From Candidatus Desantisiibacteriota bacterium (GTDB lineage: Bacteria; UBA9089; CG2-30-40-21): a stretch of DNA of 5,679 nt. Shown here piece after piece: positions 1 to 5,679 of this stretch (position 1 is the stretch's first letter; the number at the start of each line of letters is the position of its first letter). The position numbers and the translations under genes are program-made. The DNA is taken from contig JACQYP010000035.1 in NCBI GenBank assembly GCA_016208205.1, forward strand, positions 1 through 5,679, read 5' to 3'. The notes below the pieces were generated by a model that had not been told where the DNA came from, ran no database searches, and saw only the letters and a program-made list of their open reading frames with translations.

Positions 1-1212
1 TTTCTTTTCTTTGGTCTTCTTGGCGTCTTATCCCTTGTAACAAAAGAGATAAAAGAGAAAATGCTGGGGGTTGGGACATTGACCCTTTGTTTGATGATGA
101 TCGGCATTTTTTCCCTTTGCGTCTCGCTTCCGGTCAAATGGCACTGGCATCGTTATCTTATCCCCTTTTACCCCTTGTTTTTAATATTTGTGGTTGCCGG
201 GCTTCTATTGTTTGTCAGATTAATATGTCAGGGCAGTACGCTAATAAAGCCTGCCTTTATCTCCTTAGCCTCTTTCTTCCTGTTGTTTGGCCTGTTAAAT
301 ACTGCGTACTTCTCAGTGGCATATGGAAAGAATTGTAAAGACATCTATAATCAACAAATGGCTCTGGGAGCATGGATAGAAAAAAATATACCAAAGGACG
401 CAGTGGTTGCTGTTAATGACCTTGGGGCAGTAAAGTATCTTGGGGACAGGTACATAATTGATCTGCTCGGTCTTGGGACAAACAAGGTTGGTTGGTCATG
501 GGCAAATGGGGCAGGAAGCAACTTTGAATTCTTAGAGGCACTTGACCCAAAGAAATATCCGGACTATTTTATTATCTATCCGAGCTGGTTCAGCTTTGAT
601 AAGATAGGCATGTTAAAGGAGGAGCTGAAGCAGTTCAAGCTCATCGATTCAACCATTGCCGGCAGTTCCTCACCCATGACAGTCTACAAGGTCGATTGGA
701 GTCTTGCCCATAGTGGCGATACTGTTCGGACTGTTAACGAGAAATTGGAGGGGTATCGTTTGATCGACTTTGTTGATGTTGGGGATATCGAAAACGAAAA
801 GGCTCATCACTACAAATTCTGGGAAACACAGCCAGGGATGTTCTATGGTTTGTTATATCAAGACGAGGCCTGCATGTATTCATACCTGAACAACTCGTCA
901 GCAGTAGTGATTGATGCCGGTAGACAAATTACCGGTGGAGAGAGCATGGTAGTCAAGACTGTTCCGGGAAGGGGATTAAAGATCGTCAAAAGGACGGCAA
1001 CCTATACACCCATAGAGGTCTGGGTGAATGGAGAATTCCTGGGAGTCTGGACACATGAGAATGCAGATAGTGCCTGGACAGAGGCAGTGTATGAGGTTCC
1101 CGGGAGCAAGATAACCTCGAATCAAACCATGATACGCCTTCCCCTTCATCGGGAATTGAAACATTATTATGTTTGCTTTTCGGCGTATTATTGGTTTTAT
1201 CAGAAGTCGTGA
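1..1212 (+). CDS. GT-C/GT39-like polytopic membrane glycosyltransferase, C-terminal part (5' end outside window)
   Basis: The frame is open from base 1 with no stop before the ATG at 61, so this is the 3' part of a longer gene; 403 residues are visible. Hydrophobic stretches at about residues 1-14, 21-44, 52-75 and 84-108 read as transmembrane helices. The segment RYLIPFYPLFLIF (51-63) is typical of the last helices of GT-C enzymes of the PMT/ArnT type, which transfer sugars from lipid-linked donors at the outer face of the inner membrane. A soluble tail follows. It contains WIEKNIPKDAVVAVND (125-140) followed by LGAVKY and IIDLLGL, a pattern known from many GT39-like proteins. The final 150 or so residues look beta-rich and end in an aromatic YYWFYQ segment. 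The catalytic N-terminal loop lies outside the window, so donor and acceptor cannot be given. An uncharacterised membrane protein with the same tail is possible. The family assignment comes from recalled motifs, not a search. Confidence 0.7.
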   Translation, partial: FLFFGLLGVLSLVTKEIKEKMLGVGTLTLCLMMIGIFSLCVSLPVKWHWHRYLIPFYPLFLIFVVAGLLLFVRLICQGSTLIKPAFISLASFFLLFGLLNTAYFSVAYGKNCKDIYNQQMALGAWIEKNIPKDAVVAVNDLGAVKYLGDRYIIDLLGLGTNKVGWSWANGAGSNFEFLEALDPKKYPDYFIIYPSWFSFDKIGMLKEELKQFKLIDSTIAGSSSPMTVYKVDWSLAHSGDTVRTVNEKLEGYRLIDFVDVGDIENEKAHHYKFWETQPGMFYGLLYQDEACMYSYLNNSSAVVIDAGRQITGGESMVVKTVPGRGLKIVKRTATYTPIEVWVNGEFLGVWTHENADSAWTEAVYEVPGSKITSNQTMIRLPLHRELKHYYVCFSAYYWFYQKS

Positions 1213-1219
1213 AAGGTAG

Positions 1220-1240
1220 GGGCAACCCTTGCGGTTGCCC
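1220..1240. repeat. Perfect hairpin in the glycosyltransferase-parB gap
   Basis: An 8-bp perfect stem, GGGCAACC (1220-1227) with GGTTGCCC (1233-1240), encloses the loop CTTGC, 7 nt after the upstream stop codon. The right arm is followed by AATTAAAC and not by a T tract, so it is not a canonical Rho-independent terminator. The GTAGGGGCAACC start resembles short palindromic repeats dispersed in environmental bacterial genomes. It could also protect the 3' end of the upstream mRNA. The hairpin is directly visible; the repeat-family idea is inference. Confidence 0.6.
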
Positions 1241-1276
1241 AATTAAACATAAAATTAACAAAGGAGATGTGAAAAA

Positions 1277-2128
1277 ATGCAAAGAATAGCGTTAGGAAAG
1301 GGATTGGATGCCTTAATTCCAGAGGCAAGATCAGGGGGAGAAACGATTCGGGAGATCAAGATTGGAGAGATTATCCCTGGAGAATATCAGCCTCGCCGGC
1401 ACTTTGATCCAGAGAAGCAAAGGGAGCTTGTAGAGTCAATAATGGAGAAGGGTGTTATTCAGCCAATAATTGTTCGTTCCAATAAGGATGGATATGAACT
1501 GATTGCCGGCGAGAGAAGGCTGAGAGCTGCCCATGAGGCTGGCATGGAAAGGATTCCGGCAATTGTGCGAGAGATGTCCAATGAGGATGCTTTAGAGATT
1601 GGCTTGATTGAGAACATCCAGAGGCAAGACCTTAATCCCATTGAAGAGGCAGGGGCATACCAGCAATTGATTCGTGAATTTCATATGACCCAGGATGTTT
1701 TATCCAAAAAGGTTGGGAAGGACAGAAGCTCTATTACCAATAGCCTTCGACTCTTAAAACTGCCTCAATCTATCCAGGAAGAGGTTATTAAGGAAACAAT
1801 CTCTATGGGACATGCTCGGGCAATTTTAGCCTTAGACAACGAGAAAGAGCAACAAGAGGCATGTGAAATGATTGTAAAAAAAGGTCTTTCCGTGAGAGAG
1901 GCGGAGGCTCTTGTTAAAAAGATAAAAGAAAATGTTTCACGTGAAACATCTAAGGAGCCAATAGAAAAACCTGTTATCAATATTGCCCTGGAGTCTTGCG
2001 TGGAAAAGATGATGCAATCCCTTGGCACAAAGGTCAGGATTAATCAAACAGTAAAAGGTGCCGGAAAGATTGAAATAGAGTTTTATTCACAAGAGGATCT
2101 GGATAGGATTATGGAGAGGATACGGTAG
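1277..2128 (+). CDS. parB: Chromosome-partitioning protein ParB (Spo0J/Noc superfamily)
   Basis: This is a complete 283-residue protein, the normal length for chromosomal ParB, a CTP-dependent DNA clamp that loads at parS, spreads along DNA and helps segregate replication origins. In order it shows the N-terminal GLGKGLDALIP-type segment (LGKGLDALIP, 6-15), which in the family contacts and stimulates ParA, and the ParB/Srx-like nucleotide domain (about 24-115). That domain has the CTP-binding motifs GERRLRAA (78-85) and ENIQRQDLNPIEEA (112-125). A helix-turn-helix region follows, where MTQDVLSKKVGKDRSSI (137-153) reads parS, then a linker and a C-terminal dimerisation domain ending in EDLDRIMERIR. 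The ATG is supported by AAGGAG at 1261-1266, 10 nt upstream. No parA precedes it; the upstream neighbour is an unrelated membrane protein gene. The codons for NVSRET (219-224) form a parS site. No frameshift or missing motif is seen. Confidence 0.97.
   Translation: MQRIALGKGLDALIPEARSGGETIREIKIGEIIPGEYQPRRHFDPEKQRELVESIMEKGVIQPIIVRSNKDGYELIAGERRLRAAHEAGMERIPAIVREMSNEDALEIGLIENIQRQDLNPIEEAGAYQQLIREFHMTQDVLSKKVGKDRSSITNSLRLLKLPQSIQEEVIKETISMGHARAILALDNEKEQQEACEMIVKKGLSVREAEALVKKIKENVSRETSKEPIEKPVINIALESCVEKMMQSLGTKVRINQTVKGAGKIEIEFYSQEDLDRIMERIR
1933..1948. promoter_or_regulatory. parS: parS centromere site inside parB
   Basis: TGTTTCACGTGAAACA is a perfect 16-bp palindrome identical to the bacterial parS consensus. 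It extends to 18 bp with the flanking A and T (1932-1949). It lies within parB, encoding residues 219-224 (NVSRET) in the linker before the C-terminal domain. ParB dimers bind such sites and load as CTP clamps, and condensin recruitment is centred there. A parS inside spo0J/parB is known in Bacillus subtilis, so the arrangement has precedent. Binding here could also affect parB transcription, which is inference. Confidence 0.95.
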
Positions 2129-2129
2129 G

Positions 2130-2223
2130 ACTCCTTCCGTCAGCTTCGCTGCCACCTTCCTCGGAGAGGAAGGCTTTAAAGGCCCCCTCTCCGAGGGGGA
2201 TGTCACGAAGTGACAGGGGGAGT
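2130..2223. repeat. MITE-like palindromic element of successive hairpins between parB and uvrA
   Basis: The 94-bp block begins ACTCC (2130-2134) and ends GGAGT (2219-2223). These are short terminal inverted repeats that extend imperfectly inward, since GTCAGCTTCGCTG resembles the reverse complement of the right end. Inside are CAGC/GCTG (2141-2151, loop TTC), an 8-bp stem CCTTCCTC/GAGGAAGG (2155-2173, loop GGA), a 7-bp stem CCCCCTC/GAGGGGG (2183-2199, loop TCC) and a 6-bp stem TGTCAC/GTGACA (2201-2215, loop GAA). A further small stem CCTCT/AGAGG lies just outside at 2226-2238. It begins 2 nt after the parB stop and no convincing open gene lies in it. Such dense palindromes suggest a non-autonomous miniature element or a REP-like repeat. 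No clear target duplication could be fixed. It may also weaken read-through from parB into uvrA. Confidence 0.7.
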
Positions 2224-2247
2224 ATCCTCTCCGAGAGGGAAATTATC

Positions 2248-5015
2248 TTGGACGAAAAAATTATCATAAAAGGTGCACGGGTTCACAACCTGAAAAACAT
2301 AGACATAGACGGCTTTCTGGTTCTGGAAAATCTTCCCTTGCCTTTGATACCATTTATGCTGAGGGACAACGAAGGTATGTTGAGTCCCTCTCTGCCTATG
2401 CCCGACAATTCTTGGAACAGATGGAAAAACCAGATGTTGATTATATTGGCGGGCTTTCTCCAGCCATTGCTATTGAGCAAAGAACAACTGCAAAAAATCC
2501 TCGATCAACTGTAGGTACGGTAACGGAAATATACGATTACCTCCGCCTTCTTTACGCTAGAATAGGCATTCCCCATTGCTATAATTGTGGCAAGCTGATC
2601 AGCAAACAAAGTGTAGACGAAATTGTAGATCGGATTATGTCTCTGGAAGTGGACAAAAAACTCTTGATCCTTGCCCCTGTTGTTCGGGGTAGAAAGGGGG
2701 AGTGCCAGCAAGTTTTTGCTTCAGCCAGAAAAGACGGCTACATTCGAGTTCGAGTAGATGGAAAGGTGCATGATCTGTCTGAAGAGATCTCTCTGAAAAA
2801 AAACAAGAACCATAATATTGAAATAGTTGTGGACAGGCTTGTTCTTAAGCCGGATATAAGGGGTAGGCTGGCTGATTCCATAGAGGCTGCTTCTGCCCTT
2901 GCCAAAGGGATAGTCTTGGTGATTGTTGATGAAGGGGATGAAAAATTCTTCTCTGCACAAATGGCTTGTGTAGATTGTGGGATTAGTTATGAGGAGTTGT
3001 CTCCAAGGGTGTTTTCCTTTAATAGCCCGTATGGGGCATGTCCGGAATGTACTGGGCTTGGCTCTAAGATAGAAATTGACCCAGACCTGATCGTGCCGGA
3101 CAAGTCTAAAAGTATCTACGAAGGGGCTATCGTTCCCCTGGGTTTTTCTTCTTCATGGAGATATCAGATAGAACGGGTGGCTCGGCAGGAGGGGTTTTCA
3201 GTGGCTGTCCCTTTTGGAAACTTAAAAAAAGAGCAGCAGAATATTATTCTTTATGGATCAGGTGATGGATATTATTGTCAGACAAAATATAGGGAAAGGT
3301 ATTATGGGGGGTATGAGGGTGTAATCCCAACCCTTAACAGACGATATAAAGAGACAGAATCAGAAAGGGTTCGCGAAGATATGACAGGCTATATGACTAC
3401 TAAAACCTGTGCTGCCTGTCAGGGGGCAAGATTAAAAAAAGAGTCCCTTTCTGTGACGGTGGGTGAAAAATCCATTAGCCAGATAACAGGAATGTCTATT
3501 AAAGAGTTAAACAAGTTTTTTGAGGATATTGTCTTGACCGAGTTTGAAAGGCTTGTTGCAAAGAAGATATTGCAGGAGATCCAGAAAAGGCTTGGATTCT
3601 TGAGTAATGTGGGTTTGAGTTATCTCAGCCTTGATCGTATGACCAAAACCCTTTCTGGTGGGGAGGCACAAAGGATTCATCTGGCAACTCAGATAGGTTC
3701 AGGATTGGTTGGGGTTTTGTATGTGCTTGACGAACCCAGTATTGGTCTTCACCAGAGGGATAATCAAAAACTCTTAAATACCATGTGCCAGTTGCGAGAT
3801 ATGGGGAATACTCTTATTGTGGTAGAGCATGACGAAGCAACCATCAGGCAGGCAGATTTTATCGTTGACCTTGGTCCAGGGGCAGGGGAAGCAGGCGGAA
3901 GAATAGTGGCTCAAGGAAGCCTTGAGGATATTCTGGCTAACAAGGATTCTCTTACCGGTAAATATCTTCGAAGGGCCGTAGTTATCCCCATACCAGCCAA
4001 AAGGTGTCAGGGTAAAAATTTTTTGGAAATAAAGGGGGCATCTCATCACAATCTAAAAAATATCACAGTAAAGATTCCTATTGGATTGTTTATCTGTATT
4101 ACCGGGGTATCTGGCTCAGGCAAGAGCAGCCTTATTGGAGAAATTCTTTATCCGTTATTAATGCAAAAATTATATAATAGCCGTACTCAGCCGGGAAAGT
4201 ATGAAAAGATTTCAGGGTTGGAATATATAGACAAGGTGATAGATATTGATCAGTCCCCTATTGGCAGGACACCAAGATCCAACCCTGCTACCTATACAGG
4301 ATTATTTACCCATATCAGAGAGCTCTTTTCGTTATTGCCTGAGGCAAAGATGAAGGGGTATGCCCCGGGAAGGTTTAGTTTTAATGTTAAGGGCGGCAGG
4401 TGTGAAGCATGTCAAGGGGATGGGATTATCAGGATAGAAATGCATTTCCTGCCGGATGTTTATGTTCCTTGTGAGGTGTGTAAGGGGAAAAGATATAACA
4501 AGGAAACGATAGAGGTAAAGTATAAGGGTAAAAGCATTGCAGATGTTCTGGACATGACTGTGGAAGATGCCTGGAATTTTTTTAAGGCTATTCCTTCGCT
4601 TCAGAACAAGCTACAAACCCTGATGGATGTCGGTCTTTCATATATTAAGCTCGGACAGTCAGCAACTACCCTCTCTGGTGGGGAGGCACAAAGGATAAAA
4701 CTCTCTTCAGAATTAAGCAAACGATCTACAGGTAAAACCATATATCTGCTTGACGAACCAACCACAGGACTTCATTTTGCAGATATTCATCTGCTGCTGA
4801 GTGTCCTTCTAAGGCTCAGGGATGCCGGCAATACCGTGATTATTATTGAGCATAATCTGGATGTAATTAAAACCGCAGATTATATTATTGACCTTGGTCC
4901 AGAGGGTGGGGATGAAGGCGGACAGGTAGTGGCTGTCGGTACGCCTGAAGAGGTGGCAAGGAATGAGAATTCGTATACCGGGCAGTTTTTGAGGGAATGC
5001 GGTGTTGGGAATTAA
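2248..5015 (+). pseudogene. uvrA: UvrA excinuclease ATPase, broken by an apparent 31-nt deletion at the first Walker A loop
   Basis: UvrA is the damage-sensing ABC ATPase of nucleotide excision repair and hands lesions to UvrB. A TTG at 2248, with AGAGGGA 7 nt upstream, starts [20 protein letters not shown] in one frame. From 2313 the next frame continues [18 protein letters not shown] to the TAA at 5013. The roughly 11 residues that normally join them (IPRDKLVVITG-like) are missing. Adding 31 nt to the 2768 nt present gives exactly 933 codons, a normal UvrA length. The first frame stops at 2514. All else is intact: zinc module CX2CX20CX2C (2967-3050), signature LSGGEAQRI (3651-3677), Walker [10 protein letters not shown] (from 3726), second Walker [10 protein letters not shown] (4104-4130), zinc module CX2CX19CX2C (4401-4481), second signature (4671-4697) and LDEPTTGLH (from 4749). 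A start at TTG 2412 would yield 867 residues without the first P-loop. The lack of other damage suggests recent loss or an assembly error. Confidence 0.93.
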
Positions 5016-5024
5016 AATTTCTAC

Positions 5025-5048
5025 CACGGAGACACGGAGGCACGGAGA
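5025..5048. repeat. Three tandem 8-bp units (CACGGAGR)
   Basis: CACGGAGA (5025-5032), CACGGAGG (5033-5040) and CACGGAGA (5041-5048) lie head to tail, starting 9 nt after the uvrA stop. Short CACGGAGA-type arrays are common in intergenic DNA of diverse environmental bacteria; that comparison is from memory. No hairpin or coding function is seen. It is too short and has no spacers, so it is not a CRISPR. Confidence 0.75.
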
Positions 5049-5092
5049 AGATTTTTGATGAGAAGTTTAATATAATCAATGAGTTATGAAGA

Positions 5093-5182
5093 CTCCGCGT
5101 CTTGAGTGTCTTGATTGGTTTTCTTATTCTTTTAATCTGTTCTTTTCTTTGCGTCCTTTACGAAAACTTTGTGACTTTGTGA
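5093..5182. repeat. Possible degenerate intergenic repeat (TTTGCGTC-type stretches)
   Basis: Two segments, TCCGCGTCTTGAGTGTCTTG (5094-5113) and TTTGCGTCCTTTACGAAAAC (5148-5167) followed by TTTGTGACTTTGTG, have a repetitive T-rich texture with GCGTC and TTTGTG words. Such sequence is often found with CACGGAGA arrays in environmental genomes. The two are separated by a T-rich spacer with no open reading frame. The association is recalled and not computed, so this could be ordinary non-coding DNA. The rest of the 5016-5295 gap holds only the elements listed separately. Confidence 0.3.
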
Positions 5183-5210
5183 GAAATTTGGGAATTTAGG
5201 GAAAAAAGAG

Positions 5211-5239
5211 TTGACAATGGCTGAATAATATGTTTAACT
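5211..5239 (+). promoter_or_regulatory. Candidate sigma70-type promoter upstream of the radC-family gene
   Basis: TTGACA (5211-5216) matches the -35 consensus exactly. With a 17-nt spacer it is followed by TTAACT (5234-5239), a poor -10 matching 3 of 6 positions. The -10 is preceded by TG at 5231-5232, as in extended -10 promoters. Transcription would start at about 5246, giving a leader of about 50 nt before the GTG at 5296. The weak -10 keeps confidence low. Confidence 0.4.
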
Positions 5240-5264
5240 TAATGGTCTTAAAGGGGTTCTGGAA

Positions 5265-5285
5265 ATGATGTTGAACAGAAATTAA
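5265..5285 (+). other. Six-codon mini-ORF in the radC leader
   Basis: ATG-ATG-TTG-AAC-AGA-AAT-TAA encodes MMLNRN. AAGGGG (5251-5256) lies 8 nt upstream as a possible ribosome-binding site. The TAA (5283-5285) overlaps the AAAGGAG (5284-5290) that serves the next gene, a geometry that could couple their translation. Mini-ORFs this short also occur by chance, and no attenuator-like hairpin accompanies it. Confidence 0.2.
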
Positions 5286-5295
5286 AGGAGAAAAA

Positions 5296-5679
5296 GTGGC
5301 AAAAGAATTAATAACAACTAAGAAACAGGTAGAAACGGTAGAAGACTACAATGAAATTTTAAGAGATATTCGGAGTCTGCTTGATAAAGCTACATATCAG
5401 GCTGCAATGAATACTGAATCCAAAAAACCAAGAGAAAAATTGCTTGAGGTCAAAAATCCTGCCCAAATAAGTACTGAAGAGTTAATTGCTATCATTTTGG
5501 GACATGGTTCCAAAGAGAAAAATGTTTTTGATTTAAGCAAAGAACTTGTTGAACATATTCGCATAAATCTAAATAATTCAATTACCATAGAAAATCTAAT
5601 CGAATTCCCTGGAATTGGAACCACGAAGGCGTTACAAATTATTTCAGCATTAGAATTAGGGAAACGATTCAAGGGGACA
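5296..5679 (+). CDS. radC: RadC-family protein, N-terminal part, with a DUF1016-like N-terminal extension (3' end outside window)
   Basis: A GTG with AAAGGAG 5 nt upstream opens a frame of 128 codons that runs off the window. Residues 45-125 match the RadC (UPF0758) N-terminal domain: PREKLLE (45-51), ISTEELIAIILGHGSKEKNV (58-77) and the helix-hairpin-helix motif FPGIGTTKALQIISALELGK (104-123). RadC proteins usually continue into a metal-binding JAB/MPN-like domain, not visible here; the historical DNA-repair role is doubtful and many members are carried on mobile DNA. Residues 1-37, with VEDYNEILRDIRSLLDKATY (15-34), do not belong to RadC but resemble the start of DUF1016 (YhcG-type nuclease) proteins. 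An in-frame ATG at 5407 would give MNTESKKPREKLLE, a usual RadC start, but it lacks a good ribosome-binding site. A hand count gives 82 G+C in 240 bases (5401-5640), about 34%, lower than sampled parts of parB and uvrA (38-62%), hinting at separate origin. Confidence 0.85.
   Translation, partial: MAKELITTKKQVETVEDYNEILRDIRSLLDKATYQAAMNTESKKPREKLLEVKNPAQISTEELIAIILGHGSKEKNVFDLSKELVEHIRINLNNSITIENLIEFPGIGTTKALQIISALELGKRFKGT

Noticed and set aside
1220..1245. Rho-independent terminator
   Set aside because: The stem is perfect but the 3' side reads AATTAAAC with no run of T on the + strand.
976..1282. Minus-strand ORFs opposite the end of the glycosyltransferase gene
   Set aside because: They lie antisense to a well-supported coding frame and their translations show no recognisable family.
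2129..2247. LexA/SOS operator before uvrA
   Set aside because: No CTGT-N8-ACAG or GAAC-N4-GTTC match is present; the palindromes here belong to the hairpin element.
2296..2330. Programmed ribosomal frameshift in uvrA
   Set aside because: No slippery heptamer followed by a structure is seen. A frameshift would also not restore the roughly 11 missing residues of the Walker A region.
2412..5015. TTG at 2412 as the true start of an 867-residue UvrA
   Set aside because: The residues upstream in the same frame (LSGSGKSS through YARQF) are conserved UvrA sequence, and this TTG encodes the internal leucine of [10 protein letters not shown]. The site is a consequence of the frame break, not a natural start.
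5025..5182. CRISPR array
   Set aside because: The tandem units are only 8 bp with no spacers, and no longer direct repeats occur at regular intervals.

Overview
The window carries four genes, all on the + strand: the 3' part of a polytopic membrane glycosyltransferase-like gene, parB (chromosome partitioning), uvrA (excision-repair ATPase), and the 5' part of a radC-family gene. Base composition is moderate, with locally AT-rich stretches. The intergenic gaps hold palindromic or short-unit repeats of the kind scattered through genomes of uncultivated environmental bacteria. ParB is clearly the chromosomal type, so this is a bacterial chromosome, perhaps not far from the replication origin. 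No phylum can be named from the sequence with confidence.

Layout. Positions 1-1212 hold the C-terminal transmembrane helices and a large soluble tail of a GT-C/GT39-like membrane protein. Its short gap to parB contains a perfect 8-bp-stem hairpin (1220-1240). parB (1277-2128) is complete and contains a perfect parS site (1933-1948) inside its own coding sequence; no parA lies immediately upstream. From 2 nt after the parB stop to about 25 nt before uvrA lies a compact element made of successive hairpins with short terminal inverted repeats (2130-2223), resembling a MITE or other dispersed palindromic repeat.

uvrA (2248-5015) looks nearly complete but is broken. Two adjacent reading frames encode the N-terminal 20 or so residues and the remainder. 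The junction at about 2310/2311 lacks the strand that leads into the first Walker A loop, which fits a 31-nt deletion exactly. Adding 31 nt restores a 932-residue protein, the usual UvrA length. Either the gene is inactivated or the assembly is wrong here. The gap 5016-5295 contains an 8-bp tandem repeat, degenerate repeat-like sequence, a possible sigma70-type promoter and a 6-codon mini-ORF whose stop overlaps the next ribosome-binding site.

The last gene (5296 to the window end) has a RadC helix-hairpin-helix domain preceded in frame by about 37 codons that look like the start of a DUF1016 (YhcG-type) nuclease gene. It is more AT-rich than its neighbours. No new multi-gene system is evident. 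The points most worth a second look are the uvrA lesion, the DUF1016/RadC junction, parS within an apparently parA-less parB, and the hairpin element in front of uvrA.
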